A stretch of DNA of 64,000 nt, taken from the NCBI RefSeq assembly GCF_016107525.1, contig NZ_JABASR010000002.1, positions 237,098 to 301,097 on the forward strand, written 5' to 3'. A program made the position numbers and the translations under genes. Shown here in pieces: positions 27,396-36,511 of the stretch (position 1 is its first letter; every line of letters begins with the position of its first letter). Source of the DNA: Psychrobacter aquimaris (GTDB taxonomy: Bacteria > Pseudomonadota > Gammaproteobacteria > Pseudomonadales > Moraxellaceae). The notes beneath the pieces were generated by a model, which was given only the letters and a program-made list of their open reading frames with translations, was not told where the DNA came from and searched no databases.

Positions 27396-28640
27396 ATGCC
27401 CAACATTTCCCATTTAACTATTGATAGTTTGCCATTAGCCTTTGGCATCATTATGGCTATTATCGGTTTGGTTTTTTATACCCAAGGATTACCGGGTAAA
27501 TTCTGGCGGCGCTTTTATGCGGTATTGCCCGGTATTGTACTGTGTTGCTTTATACCTGCGACGCTGAATAGCTTAGGCATCTTCGCTGACGGTATTGGCT
27601 CACAGATTTATGGCTTTACCGCCACTTATTTATTGCCAGCAAGTTTGCTGTTGATGACCTTGTCTATGGACGTACCAAAGATACTCGGTTTAGGTTGGAA
27701 GGCGATTGCAATGTTTTTCGCTGCCAGTATAGCTATCATCATCAGTGGCCCCATTAGCTTAGGTATCGCTAAGTGGATATCGCCTGAAATGTTTGTCGAT
27801 GATACATTGTGGCGAGGATTTTCTGCCGTAGCGGGCAGTTGGATCGGAGGCGCGGCTAACCAAGCAGCGATGAAGGAGCTGTTTGGCGTCAGTGATGATT
27901 TATTTGGTATGATGATTTTGGTCGACACCACCAACGCTTCATTATGGTTATTGGCTATCTTGGTATTGGCTAAGCATAGCGATAAGATAGATCGGCTATT
28001 GAGGGCGGATACTAGTAGTATTGATAAAGTGATTAAAGCAGTTGAGAATTATGAGCGTGATAATGCTCGTCCAGCGACTTTAAATGACTTGATGGTGATG
28101 TTTGGTTTGTGCTTTGCCATGGTAGGAGTCGCACACTTTGTTGGTGGGCAAATTGCTGACTTTTTTGCCCCGTACAAATGGGCAGTACAATATAGTTTTG
28201 CCAGCTCGTTCTTTTGGATGGTGGTGATTATTACTTTGATAGGTGTTATCTTTTCTTTTACCAAAATTCGTCGTCTTGATCATGTGGGCGCATCCAAAAC
28301 TGGTACGGTATTTATCTTTGTATTAATCGCAGCGATTGGTATGCAGATCAATTTGGCGGGTATCGTCTCTCAGTGGCGGCTATTGCTCATCGGCTTTTTA
28401 TGGATGAGCATTCACGTCGTCATTATTTTTGCTGTGGCTAGGATGATTCGTGCGCCGTTTTTCTTTTTGGCAGTGGGTTCCAATGCCAATACTGGTGGCG
28501 CGTCATCAGCTCCGATTGTCGCGACGGCCTTTCATCCATCACTTGCACCTGTTGGGGTATTTTTGGGTATTTTAGGTTATGCAGTAGGGACATTTGGCGG
28601 TTATATCAGTACCCAATTGATGCGCTTAGTGGTGTCTTAA
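27396..28640 (+). CDS. DUF819 family membrane protein
   Basis: 414-residue integral membrane protein with about ten hydrophobic segments, of the DUF819 (YjcL-like) family, whose transport role is unproven. Family blocks visible: AVAGSWIGGAANQAAMKELF, and near the C-terminus AVGSNANTGGASSAPIVATA. The ATG at 27396 has GGAG 8 nt upstream and was preferred to a GTG at 27378. It is a single gene between two terminators. Confidence 0.85.
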   Translation: MPNISHLTIDSLPLAFGIIMAIIGLVFYTQGLPGKFWRRFYAVLPGIVLCCFIPATLNSLGIFADGIGSQIYGFTATYLLPASLLLMTLSMDVPKILGLGWKAIAMFFAASIAIIISGPISLGIAKWISPEMFVDDTLWRGFSAVAGSWIGGAANQAAMKELFGVSDDLFGMMILVDTTNASLWLLAILVLAKHSDKIDRLLRADTSSIDKVIKAVENYERDNARPATLNDLMVMFGLCFAMVGVAHFVGGQIADFFAPYKWAVQYSFASSFFWMVVIITLIGVIFSFTKIRRLDHVGASKTGTVFIFVLIAAIGMQINLAGIVSQWRLLLIGFLWMSIHVVIIFAVARMIRAPFFFLAVGSNANTGGASSAPIVATAFHPSLAPVGVFLGILGYAVGTFGGYISTQLMRLVVS

Positions 28641-28678
28641 TCTCTAAGTCACCATTATCCTAACAATACTTTATTGCT

Positions 28679-28708
28679 AAAAAAACCCGCATTGATGTGG
28701 GTTTTTTT
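28679..28708. terminator. Bidirectional terminator after the DUF819 gene
   Basis: AAAAAAACCCGCAT / ATGTGGGTTTTTTT hairpin with one G-T pair and a very short loop; T7 at the end. Confidence 0.8.
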
Positions 28709-28874
28709 ATTATTGATTATTGGGTGACTTAAGTTATTGTTTTGTCTGTCTATGATATTGATACGTAAGCCTCGCCATGGCCTTGCATAAGTACGTGTTA
28801 ACATTTCTCCCAATTGTATAAATACCCCCAGACTCGTTGGAAAGAAACGACGACTCAATAGGAAAAATAGCATT

Positions 28875-31442
28875 ATGGCGAACCGAAAAAAATTAGAAGA
28901 AAAAGTGAATAAGACAAGCCCAGTGAAGAATCCTCTCTATAACTCCGACCAAGAAAATATTCAGGTCAGAGGTGCGCGCGTTCACAATCTAAAAAACGTT
29001 GATATTGATTTACCTCGTAATGCGCTAGTGGTCTTTACTGGTATATCTGGATCAGGGAAGTCTTCTTTGGCATTCGGTACATTGTTTGCCGAGTCACAGC
29101 GCCGCTATCTTGATTCAGTATCGCCTTATGCGAGACGACTGATTGATCAAGTTGATGAGCCAGATGTCGATACCATAGAAAGATTGCCACCAGCAGTCGC
29201 CTTACAGCAGCAGCGCGGTACGCCCTCAGTACGCTCTTCCGTCGGTAGTGTGACTACGATATCTAATGGTCTGCGTATGCTGTACTCACGAGCAGGAGAG
29301 TATCCAGAAAATCAAGAAATGCTATATGCCGATGCGTTCTCTCCGAATACACCAGACGGTGCTTGTCCGACTTGTTCAGGTATCGGTCGCGTGTTTGAAG
29401 TCACTGAAGAACTGCTAGTACCAGATAGCACCAAGAGCATACGTGATCGTGCGATTGCGGCATGGCCACCAGCGTGGCAAGGTCAAAATCTCAGTCGCAT
29501 CTTAACCACACTGGGTTATGATATCGATAAGCCTTGGCACACACTCCCGAAAAAAACCCGCGACTGGATTTTATTTACGAATGAAACGCCAACGGTGCCT
29601 GTCTATCCTGAATATAATATTGAGCAAACGCGCGAGGCAATTGAGAGTGGTGAAAAGCCAAACTACATGGGTACTTTTACCAGTGCCAAAAACTTTATTT
29701 TGCACTCTTTTGCTACCACTCAAAGCCCGCGTACCAAAAAACGCGTCTCGCAGTTTATGCAGATATCTGAGTGTCCAGAATGCCATGGCAAAAAACTAAA
29801 AAAAGAGTCGCTATCAGTCAAGTTTGCAGGATTGGATATAGGTGAGCTGTCACAGCTAACACTAACAGAAATGGTGCTAAAACTAGAAAAAACAGCTCAC
29901 ACCAAGGTAGCCAATGATACACCAAGCCGTGAAAAAGCGATTGTTGCCCAGCGTATTGCCAGTGATATTCTCTCTCGTGTTGAGGCACTGACAAGGCTTG
30001 GTTTGGGCTATCTTTCGCTTGAGCGCACCACACCAACACTATCTCCTGGTGAGTTGCAGCGACTACGACTGGCAACCCAGATTCGCTCACAGCTTTTTGG
30101 TGTGGTCTATGTCCTTGATGAGCCATCGGCAGGGCTGCATCCTGCCGATACTCAAGCGCTGTTAGGAGCGCTGGATGAGCTAATCGCGTCTGGCAACTCC
30201 GTGTTTGTCGTTGAGCATGATGTCAGTGTCATTAGGCATGCAGACTGGGTAGTCGATGTCGGGCCAAAGGCAGGCACGCATGGTGGCGAGATTGTCTATA
30301 GTGGACCTGTAGATGGACTGCGTGACGTTGCGCAGTCGCATACTGGTCAATATCTCTTTGCCAACGATACGGCTAATGCTCAGTCAAAATCTAACACAAG
30401 ACAGCCGACAGCATGGCTCAAGCTTGCAAACATCGAGCGCAACAATATAGCAGGGTTAGACGTTGCGTTTCCGCTTGGGGTGATGACAAGTGTCACCGGT
30501 GTTTCGGGCTCAGGAAAATCGAGCCTCGTCAGCCAAGCGTTGGTAGAGCTCATCAATGAAGCATTGGGTCAAAAAACAGTCGCGGAAGCACCCGTAGGTG
30601 AAGCGGATTTACTTGAACAAGAGCTTGAAGCAGACACAGGTGGTGAAATCGTCACTGGCATGGCGCACATCCGTCGTCTTATTAATATCAATCAAAAAGC
30701 GATTGGACGTACGCCGCGATCGAATCTGGCAACGTATACTGGATTATTCGATGACGTGCGTAAGCTGTTTGCTGCAACCAAGCAAGCAAAAGCATCTGGT
30801 TATGATGCTGGTCGTTTCTCATTTAATACCACAAAAGGACGTTGCCCAAATTGTGAAGGCTTAGGGTTCGTTAGTGTTGAGCTCTTGTTCCTTCCAAGCG
30901 TTTATGCGCCTTGTCAGGTTTGTCATGGGCAACGCTATGACGAGGAAACGTTGGCAATCACTTATCGAGATAAAAACATTGCGGAGGTCTTGAACTTAAC
31001 GGTTGAAGCAGCTCATGAGTTTTTTGTCGATGAAGCGCCTATTTTGCGTGCATTAGACGCGTTGCTACAAGTTGGACTTGGTTACTTACGCTTGGGTCAG
31101 CCTGCCACTGAACTGTCGGGCGGTGAAGCACAACGTATTAAGCTTGCCACTGAGTTACAGCGCACACAACGAGGCGACACACTTTACATATTAGATGAGC
31201 CAACCACAGGTCTACATCCTGCTGATGTGTCCATGCTAATGGCGCAATTAAATGGTCTCGTCGATGCTGGTAACACCGTCATTATGGTTGAGCATGATAT
31301 GCAAGTGGCTAGCAATAGCGACTGGATTATTGATGTTGGGCCAGGGGCTGGAGAGGAGGGTGGGCTGATTGTCGCTCAAGGTACGCCACATGACGTTGCC
31401 CAATCAAAAACAAGCCGAACCGCGCCATTTTTATTGGTGTAA
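28875..31442 (+). CDS. UvrA-like ABC ATPase (UvrA2 class)
   Basis: 855-residue duplicated ABC ATPase of the UvrA family. Two Walker A motifs (GISGSGKSSLAFGTLFAE; GVSGSGKSSL), two signatures (LSPGELQRLRLATQ; LSGGEAQRIKLATE), two Walker B (VLDEPSAGLHPAD; ILDEPTTGLHPAD) and zinc-finger CXXC pairs (CPTCSGIG, CPECHGKK; CPNCEGLG, CQVCHGQ). It is about 85 residues shorter than housekeeping UvrA (about 940), consistent with the UvrA2 type that lacks the UvrB-binding insertion. Such paralogues are linked to tolerance of DNA-binding drugs. The N-terminus carries a Lys-rich extension. AGGA precedes the ATG. It is a single gene. Confidence 0.87.
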   Translation: MANRKKLEEKVNKTSPVKNPLYNSDQENIQVRGARVHNLKNVDIDLPRNALVVFTGISGSGKSSLAFGTLFAESQRRYLDSVSPYARRLIDQVDEPDVDTIERLPPAVALQQQRGTPSVRSSVGSVTTISNGLRMLYSRAGEYPENQEMLYADAFSPNTPDGACPTCSGIGRVFEVTEELLVPDSTKSIRDRAIAAWPPAWQGQNLSRILTTLGYDIDKPWHTLPKKTRDWILFTNETPTVPVYPEYNIEQTREAIESGEKPNYMGTFTSAKNFILHSFATTQSPRTKKRVSQFMQISECPECHGKKLKKESLSVKFAGLDIGELSQLTLTEMVLKLEKTAHTKVANDTPSREKAIVAQRIASDILSRVEALTRLGLGYLSLERTTPTLSPGELQRLRLATQIRSQLFGVVYVLDEPSAGLHPADTQALLGALDELIASGNSVFVVEHDVSVIRHADWVVDVGPKAGTHGGEIVYSGPVDGLRDVAQSHTGQYLFANDTANAQSKSNTRQPTAWLKLANIERNNIAGLDVAFPLGVMTSVTGVSGSGKSSLVSQALVELINEALGQKTVAEAPVGEADLLEQELEADTGGEIVTGMAHIRRLININQKAIGRTPRSNLATYTGLFDDVRKLFAATKQAKASGYDAGRFSFNTTKGRCPNCEGLGFVSVELLFLPSVYAPCQVCHGQRYDEETLAITYRDKNIAEVLNLTVEAAHEFFVDEAPILRALDALLQVGLGYLRLGQPATELSGGEAQRIKLATELQRTQRGDTLYILDEPTTGLHPADVSMLMAQLNGLVDAGNTVIMVEHDMQVASNSDWIIDVGPGAGEEGGLIVAQGTPHDVAQSKTSRTAPFLLV

Positions 31443-31480
31443 GAACGGGTCTTTAGATTGGGTTTGATAGTTAGAAAAGG

Positions 31481-31936
31481 TTATTCCCAATAATCATTGG
31501 GACATTCTGGCAGTTCAATCAAAGTATTACGTAGTGCTTCTGACCACTGTCGACTAATGGTCTTAAAATACTCATCATCTTCTTCGATACGGCGTCCTTT
31601 TGGTAGCGTGAGACTATCGTTTTCATAAATGACAAAATCAATGGGCATACCGACGGATAAGTTGGAATGAATGGTAGAGTCAAATGAGAGCATCAGCGCT
31701 TGGGCAGCATGATTGACATCGGTATCATATTTTACTGAGTGATCGAGGATTGGTTTGCCGTATTTGCTTTCACCAAACTGAAAAAACGGCGTGTCTTGTG
31801 TGGCTTTAATACAATTGCCCTCAGGATAGATCATATATAGCTCAGGTGGCTGTCCTTTGATTTGACCACCTAGTAAGCATGAGCTGGTGAAAGTACCGCT
31901 ATAGTTATCATTAGCGACCCTTTGGTGAACCCACAC
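31481..31936 (-). pseudogene. Proteasome-type protease (Anbu-like), N-terminally truncated
   Basis: The 151-residue frame is the C-terminal part of the bacterial proteasome-type protease family: SSCLLGGQIKGQPPELYMIY, PEGNCIKATQDTPFFQFGES, KYGKPILDHSV, SFDSTIHSNLSVGMPIDFV. Full-length members are about 240-250 residues and start with the strand that carries the catalytic N-terminal Thr/Ser region; about 95 residues, including the active site, are missing. The frame begins at a GTG (31936) directly preceded by an in-frame TAA, and the transglutaminase gene stops 13 nt away, so there is no room for the lost part. An AAGGTG ribosome-like site remains upstream, suggesting a deletion removed the original start. 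Confidence 0.8.
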
Positions 31937-31948
31937 TTAAAAAGCACC

Positions 31949-32734
31949 TTATGATAATCTCGAAACCAGCACTTGACTGTAAAGGTTTTCATAACCGCCG
32001 CCCATCCGTACGCCGCGTAAGGGAGCTGCGTCTAGATAATCTCGACCAATGGCAACATACACATGAGAGCTTGGCTGAAACAGCTGGTTTGAGATATCAA
32101 ACGTGTACCAGTAGCCATCTAGCCATGCTTCTGCCCACGCATGACTTGCCATATGGTTTTCTGTATCATCATATAGATAGCCAGATACATAGCGCGCTGG
32201 AATCTGCTGATCTCGCAGGCAGCCTAAAAATACATGGGTATGGTCTTGGCACACGCCAGCCCCAAGCTCAAAAGCTTCGGCAGCCGTCGTGCCGACATGG
32301 GTTGTGTTTTTGACATAGGGTATTTTCATAAGCAGCTCAGCTGCCAGTGCTTTTAGACTGTCATGAGTAGCCGTTGTTAGATAAGGCTCTGCAAATTTAC
32401 GCATGGCTTCAGAGCACTCAGTTAAGGGGCTTTGTACGGTAAACAGCAAATAAGGGACATTGTTCATATCCTCTAGACGCTCTGTGCTCGTGTTGATTTC
32501 GACAATACCTGATGCCTGCATTTGCAGGTTGTTATGCGCCTCATTACGACTCAGCGTGAGCCACTCGTTACCAAAGCCATCTTTTTGAATGGTAGCCACT
32601 TTGGGCAACATGACATTCCACTGATGAATGATCTGATGTGGTAGCTGCATGGGCGTCATGCGGATATATTGCACACTTCGGTGCGCCAGCTCATCGTAAT
32701 AATAGTTAGTTTGGTGACTGATTTGAAGTTTCAT
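31949..32734 (-). CDS. Transglutaminase-like cysteine protease
   Basis: 261-residue protein with the N-terminal bacterial transglutaminase-like domain (residues 1-80, MKLQISHQTNYYYDELAHRS) and the catalytic core with Cys in GAGVCQDHTHVFLG, His in SHAWAEAWLDGYW and Asp in FDISNQLF. Proteins of this type occur next to circularly permuted ATP-grasp, alpha-E and proteasome-type protease genes, where they are thought to hydrolyse or transfer peptide bonds of a small ligated product. AGGAAGA precedes the ATG. The gene order here (ligase fusion, transglutaminase, protease) is that known neighbourhood. Confidence 0.88.
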   Translation of the reverse strand: MKLQISHQTNYYYDELAHRSVQYIRMTPMQLPHQIIHQWNVMLPKVATIQKDGFGNEWLTLSRNEAHNNLQMQASGIVEINTSTERLEDMNNVPYLLFTVQSPLTECSEAMRKFAEPYLTTATHDSLKALAAELLMKIPYVKNTTHVGTTAAEAFELGAGVCQDHTHVFLGCLRDQQIPARYVSGYLYDDTENHMASHAWAEAWLDGYWYTFDISNQLFQPSSHVYVAIGRDYLDAAPLRGVRMGGGYENLYSQVLVSRLS

Positions 32735-32802
32735 AGCATCTTCCTATTCTTATTGCTCTGATTGTTTAGCACTCGGTGTTTTAATCATTAAATGCTGCCG
32801 CG

Positions 32803-35079
32803 CTAGACCCCTTGTTGCAATATCGTGCTGCACTCTTTACTCAGTAACTGAAAATCGCTAAGTTGTTGAGATTTAATCATTTGGTTGGTTAGGCGAATCA
32901 GCTCGCGCCAACGCGTGTTCTCTGGCAGCTTGTTGATCCAATGTTTAAATTCAAGACTAATGGCGACGGAGTCTTCATTTAAGAATACGGTACGCTCCAG
33001 TTGTTCAAAGTGTCGTCCCAATTGCCAAAAGCAAGTCACGATAGGATGCTCTTGTGCCATCGCGGCATTACAAGCATGTAGCTGTAACGTCGCGGCCCGA
33101 TATGTTCCCGCGCTAGATAGCCGTTTGATTAGGTTGTATAGCTCAGCGGTGTCTTTACCGATGACGCCTTTAGCTTCTTGTACATTGGTTTCAATGGACT
33201 GAACAATATTGGATATTTTTTCTTGCTCCAAATCATGCAACATTTGAGCTTTCATGGTTTTTAAAGGCTGGTTTGGATCAACGTTAAAACCTAGGTGATT
33301 AATCAGGTGATGCAACTGTGCTTTTTTGATATTGCCTTTTACCAGTTGTTTGATGATGTTGTCATAATAGTATAAGCGTTCGCTATAGCGACCGAGCCAA
33401 ACCAAATGATTGGCGGTAGACAGCAGTAATATCATGGGCGCGTTGTCAGGATTTTCATAGCCAGCTTCAAGTGGCTGCACGGGATCATGATAATGCGAGT
33501 GATTTGCGGTGATTGCCTCTGATGACTGCTGCTTATCAATTTGGTTATCTTGCTTTTTGGCCACTGACGGTTTGGTTGATGAGGTCAAGTTACTGTCATC
33601 GATGACCCAAGTGTCTTTGATGCCACCGCCTTGTGAGGAGTTGACGACCAACGAGCCTTCGACCATGGCCACTCGTGTTAGACCACCGGGTACAATATCC
33701 ACTGAGCCATCGCCATGACTTAATATAAATGGTCGCAAGTCGATATGGCGCGGTGCAATACCGTCACTGACTGCCGTGGGGTTAGTGGAGAGTGATATGG
33801 TAGGCTGAGCGATAAAGCCTGCTGGATTTGCCAAAAGGCGCTTGCGATAGTCACTGATTTCTTGCTTAGTAGATGTAGGTCCGATGAGCATGCCATAGCC
33901 ACCAGAGCCTTGTGTTTCTTTTACGACCAATTTATCTAGATTGTCCAGTACGTATTTAAGCTCATCAGGCTTACGGCACTGATAGGTTTCGATATTGGGC
34001 AAAAGGGGTTTTTCACCCAAATAAAACTCAATCATGTCAGGCACGAAGGGATACAAGCTCTTGTCATCAGCCACGCCAGTTCCTGGAGCATTAACAATGA
34101 CGACATTGCCAGCACGGTAGGCGCTCATAAGGCCTGACACCCCCAAAATAGAGTCGGAGCGAAATGCCAACGGGTCAATATAAGGGTCATCAATACGGCG
34201 ATAGATAATATCGACCTGTACTTTGCCACGGATACCTTGCATATAGACCTTGCTATCTTCGACGATTAAGTCGTAGCCATGAACCAATGGAACATTCATC
34301 TCATGGGCCAAAAAAGCGTGCTCATAGTAGGCGCTGTTAAAACGTCCTGGCGTTAAGATAGCTATCTGCGGATCATATTTACTGGTTGAGCTGGCAAGAC
34401 AGGATTTGAGGCGCTTTGGATAGTCACTAACACCCAATATAGACGTATGGGAAAACTGGTCAGACAGAAGAATCTCTGATATTTTTCGGCTCTCTAACAT
34501 GTAGGAGACCCCTGATGGCGTACGTAGATTGTCCTCTAATACACAAAACCGACCAGCCTCATCTCGAATGAGGTCAATACCACTGATGTGTGAATAAATG
34601 GGCTTATCAAGTTCAATACCCATCATCCATGGCTCATAGCAGCCGCTGGCATAAACGTAGCTGGCAGGGACAATACCTGCTCTCATAATGGCTTGGTCGT
34701 GATAAATATCATGCAAGAAGGCATTGAGAGCTGTGATTCGTTGTTTACAGCCAGCCTCTATCTGTTGCCATTCACTGGCAGCAATAATACGGGGGATAAT
34801 ATCAAACGGTATCATTCGCTCGATGTTCTTGGCATCGCTGTATACCGTAAAAGTTACGCCTTTTCGATAGAATATATCAGCGGCTTGCTCATTAAGATGA
34901 TTTAACGCGTCGATACTGGTATTGTCGAGCCAGTCACCGACAGATCTAGCAGCCGGTCGGTAGTTCCCTTTACCGCTTTGTAGTTCATCAAAGCTTTGAG
35001 GCTTTTCTAGGTGCGTAGTTGTTTGTTTCTGGTTCTTGCTTATATATTGACTCTGGCGCTGAGATGACTTTTGATTCAT
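32803..35079 (-). CDS. Fusion of circularly permuted ATP-grasp ligase (DUF404/DUF407) and alpha-E domain (DUF403)
   Basis: 758-residue protein. Residues about 90-500 form the circularly permuted type-2 ATP-grasp: SGIDLIRDEAGRFCVLEDNL followed by RTPSGVSYMLESR, APGTGVADDKSLYPFVPDMI, VVKETQGSGGYGMLIGP and RHIDLRPFILSHG. A polar linker rich in Ser/Lys/Gln (about 500-545) leads to an alpha-E domain from about 555 (LLSTANHLVWLGRYSERLYY). In most genomes these are two genes; here they are one, and the alpha-E part is short (about 205 residues against about 310). ATP-grasp enzymes of this class are predicted to form peptide bonds. GAGG precedes the ATG. Confidence 0.87.
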   Translation of the reverse strand: MNQKSSQRQSQYISKNQKQTTTHLEKPQSFDELQSGKGNYRPAARSVGDWLDNTSIDALNHLNEQAADIFYRKGVTFTVYSDAKNIERMIPFDIIPRIIAASEWQQIEAGCKQRITALNAFLHDIYHDQAIMRAGIVPASYVYASGCYEPWMMGIELDKPIYSHISGIDLIRDEAGRFCVLEDNLRTPSGVSYMLESRKISEILLSDQFSHTSILGVSDYPKRLKSCLASSTSKYDPQIAILTPGRFNSAYYEHAFLAHEMNVPLVHGYDLIVEDSKVYMQGIRGKVQVDIIYRRIDDPYIDPLAFRSDSILGVSGLMSAYRAGNVVIVNAPGTGVADDKSLYPFVPDMIEFYLGEKPLLPNIETYQCRKPDELKYVLDNLDKLVVKETQGSGGYGMLIGPTSTKQEISDYRKRLLANPAGFIAQPTISLSTNPTAVSDGIAPRHIDLRPFILSHGDGSVDIVPGGLTRVAMVEGSLVVNSSQGGGIKDTWVIDDSNLTSSTKPSVAKKQDNQIDKQQSSEAITANHSHYHDPVQPLEAGYENPDNAPMILLLSTANHLVWLGRYSERLYYYDNIIKQLVKGNIKKAQLHHLINHLGFNVDPNQPLKTMKAQMLHDLEQEKISNIVQSIETNVQEAKGVIGKDTAELYNLIKRLSSAGTYRAATLQLHACNAAMAQEHPIVTCFWQLGRHFEQLERTVFLNEDSVAISLEFKHWINKLPENTRWRELIRLTNQMIKSQQLSDFQLLSKECSTILQQGV

Positions 35080-35468
35080 AAATACCTCACGTATCCTTGT
35101 TAAAGTTATACTTTATGACAAATACACTGTCTATACTCAGCAGGCTAGCACTTGTATTACGATCAACAGGTAGTCCATGTCTTATATAAACTATACAACG
35201 TATACTAAACAATATACAAGAAGCGTTAAATAATAGGTATTGAACAGCTTTAACCCAGATTCAATATATTCAACTGGGTTGGCGTGACCAATAGAAGAAG
35301 AGTAGAGATGAGAAAGGCGGTAAAATTCATCTGTAAGTAGATTTTGCGCATCGTCATGATTTGTTAGTAAAACTACCCATGGTCATAATTGAGCGCCCAT
35401 TGCTGAATAAGTGATGTTATTAGTAGTTATTGATCAATATAATCTATCTATAAGTAGAAGCCACGTAA
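35080..35468. other. Intergenic gap between the ATP-grasp and RhuM-Fic genes
   Basis: 389 bp, AT-rich, between divergent genes. One weak hairpin AACCCAG (35252-35258) / CTGGGTT (35274-35280) without a T-run. Nothing else recognised. Confidence 0.3.
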
Positions 35469-36461
35469 ATGAAAGCTACTCAAAATAATAACAACTCGAC
35501 CATTGAGATCTATGAAAGTGCTGATGGAAAGGCGCAAGTAGACGTACGTTTTGAGCAAGAGACCGTTTGGCTGTCACAAGCACAAATGACTGAGCTATTT
35601 GGTCGCGATCAATCAGTGATTTCACGTCATATTGCTAATGCCATAAGCGATGAAGAAGTGTCCGAAAAAAGCAATATGCAAAAAATGCATATTGCAAATT
35701 CCGATCGGCCTGTGACCTTTTATGACTTAGATGTGGTTATTTCGGTGGGCTATCGGATCAAATCACCTCAAGGTGTTCAGTTTAGACGTTGGGCAACCCA
35801 GCGTTTACGTGAATACTTGGTACAAGGATATACGCTTAACCAACAGCGCCTTGATAAAAACTCTGCTGAGTTACAACAAGCGTTAAATTTAATCAAAAAA
35901 ACAGCACAAAGTCCTGAGCTCAATACCGATCAAGGTCGCGGTTTAATTGAGATAATCAGTCGTTATACACAGACGTTTTTATGGCTACAACGCTATGATG
36001 AAGGGTTGTTAGATGACCCATCAGGGCAGGAAGGCGGTGTATTACCCAGCCCGGCTGAGGCGATGGCAGCACTCAATAATTTAAAATCGCAGCTGATAGA
36101 AAGAGGCGAGGCGACTGAGTTATTTGCTAAGCCTCGTGGTGACGGTTTGGGTAGTGTACTTGGTAACTTAGAGCAAACCGTGTTTGGTGAGCCTGCATAC
36201 CCGACTATCGAAAGTAAGGCGGCGCACCTGCTGTACTTTATGGTGAAAAACCATCCTTTTACCGATGGCAATAAACGCAGCGGCGCTTTTTTGTTCGTGG
36301 ATTTTTTGCATCGGAATAATCGACTGCTGAATGATAAAGGTGATATGGTCATCAATAACACAGGGCTTGCGGCATTAACGCTACTGGTCGCTGAATCTAA
36401 CCCCAATCAAAAAGACACTCTGATTAAATTAATTATGAATATGTTGTCGTTAGAGGCCTGA
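35469..36461 (+). CDS. RhuM-domain protein with C-terminal Fic/Doc domain
   Basis: 330 residues. The N-terminal part (about 10-125) is the virulence RhuM/KilA-N-like module: IEIYESADGKAQVDVRFEQE, TVWLSQAQMTELFGRDQS, VISVGYRIKSPQGVQFRRWA. The C-terminal part (about 185-325) is a Fic fold with HPFTDGNKRSGAFLFVDFL. The motif ends NKR, as in Doc, rather than the GNGR of AMP-transferring Fic, so phosphotransfer like Doc is as plausible as AMPylation. No inhibitory antitoxin gene is adjacent. It lies 50 nt upstream of mtfA. Confidence 0.87.
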   Translation: MKATQNNNNSTIEIYESADGKAQVDVRFEQETVWLSQAQMTELFGRDQSVISRHIANAISDEEVSEKSNMQKMHIANSDRPVTFYDLDVVISVGYRIKSPQGVQFRRWATQRLREYLVQGYTLNQQRLDKNSAELQQALNLIKKTAQSPELNTDQGRGLIEIISRYTQTFLWLQRYDEGLLDDPSGQEGGVLPSPAEAMAALNNLKSQLIERGEATELFAKPRGDGLGSVLGNLEQTVFGEPAYPTIESKAAHLLYFMVKNHPFTDGNKRSGAFLFVDFLHRNNRLLNDKGDMVINNTGLAALTLLVAESNPNQKDTLIKLIMNMLSLEA

Positions 36462-36511
36462 TAAACTGTTTTATCGTCAGTGTCTAACCACAAAACCCAA
36501 GGATAACAACC

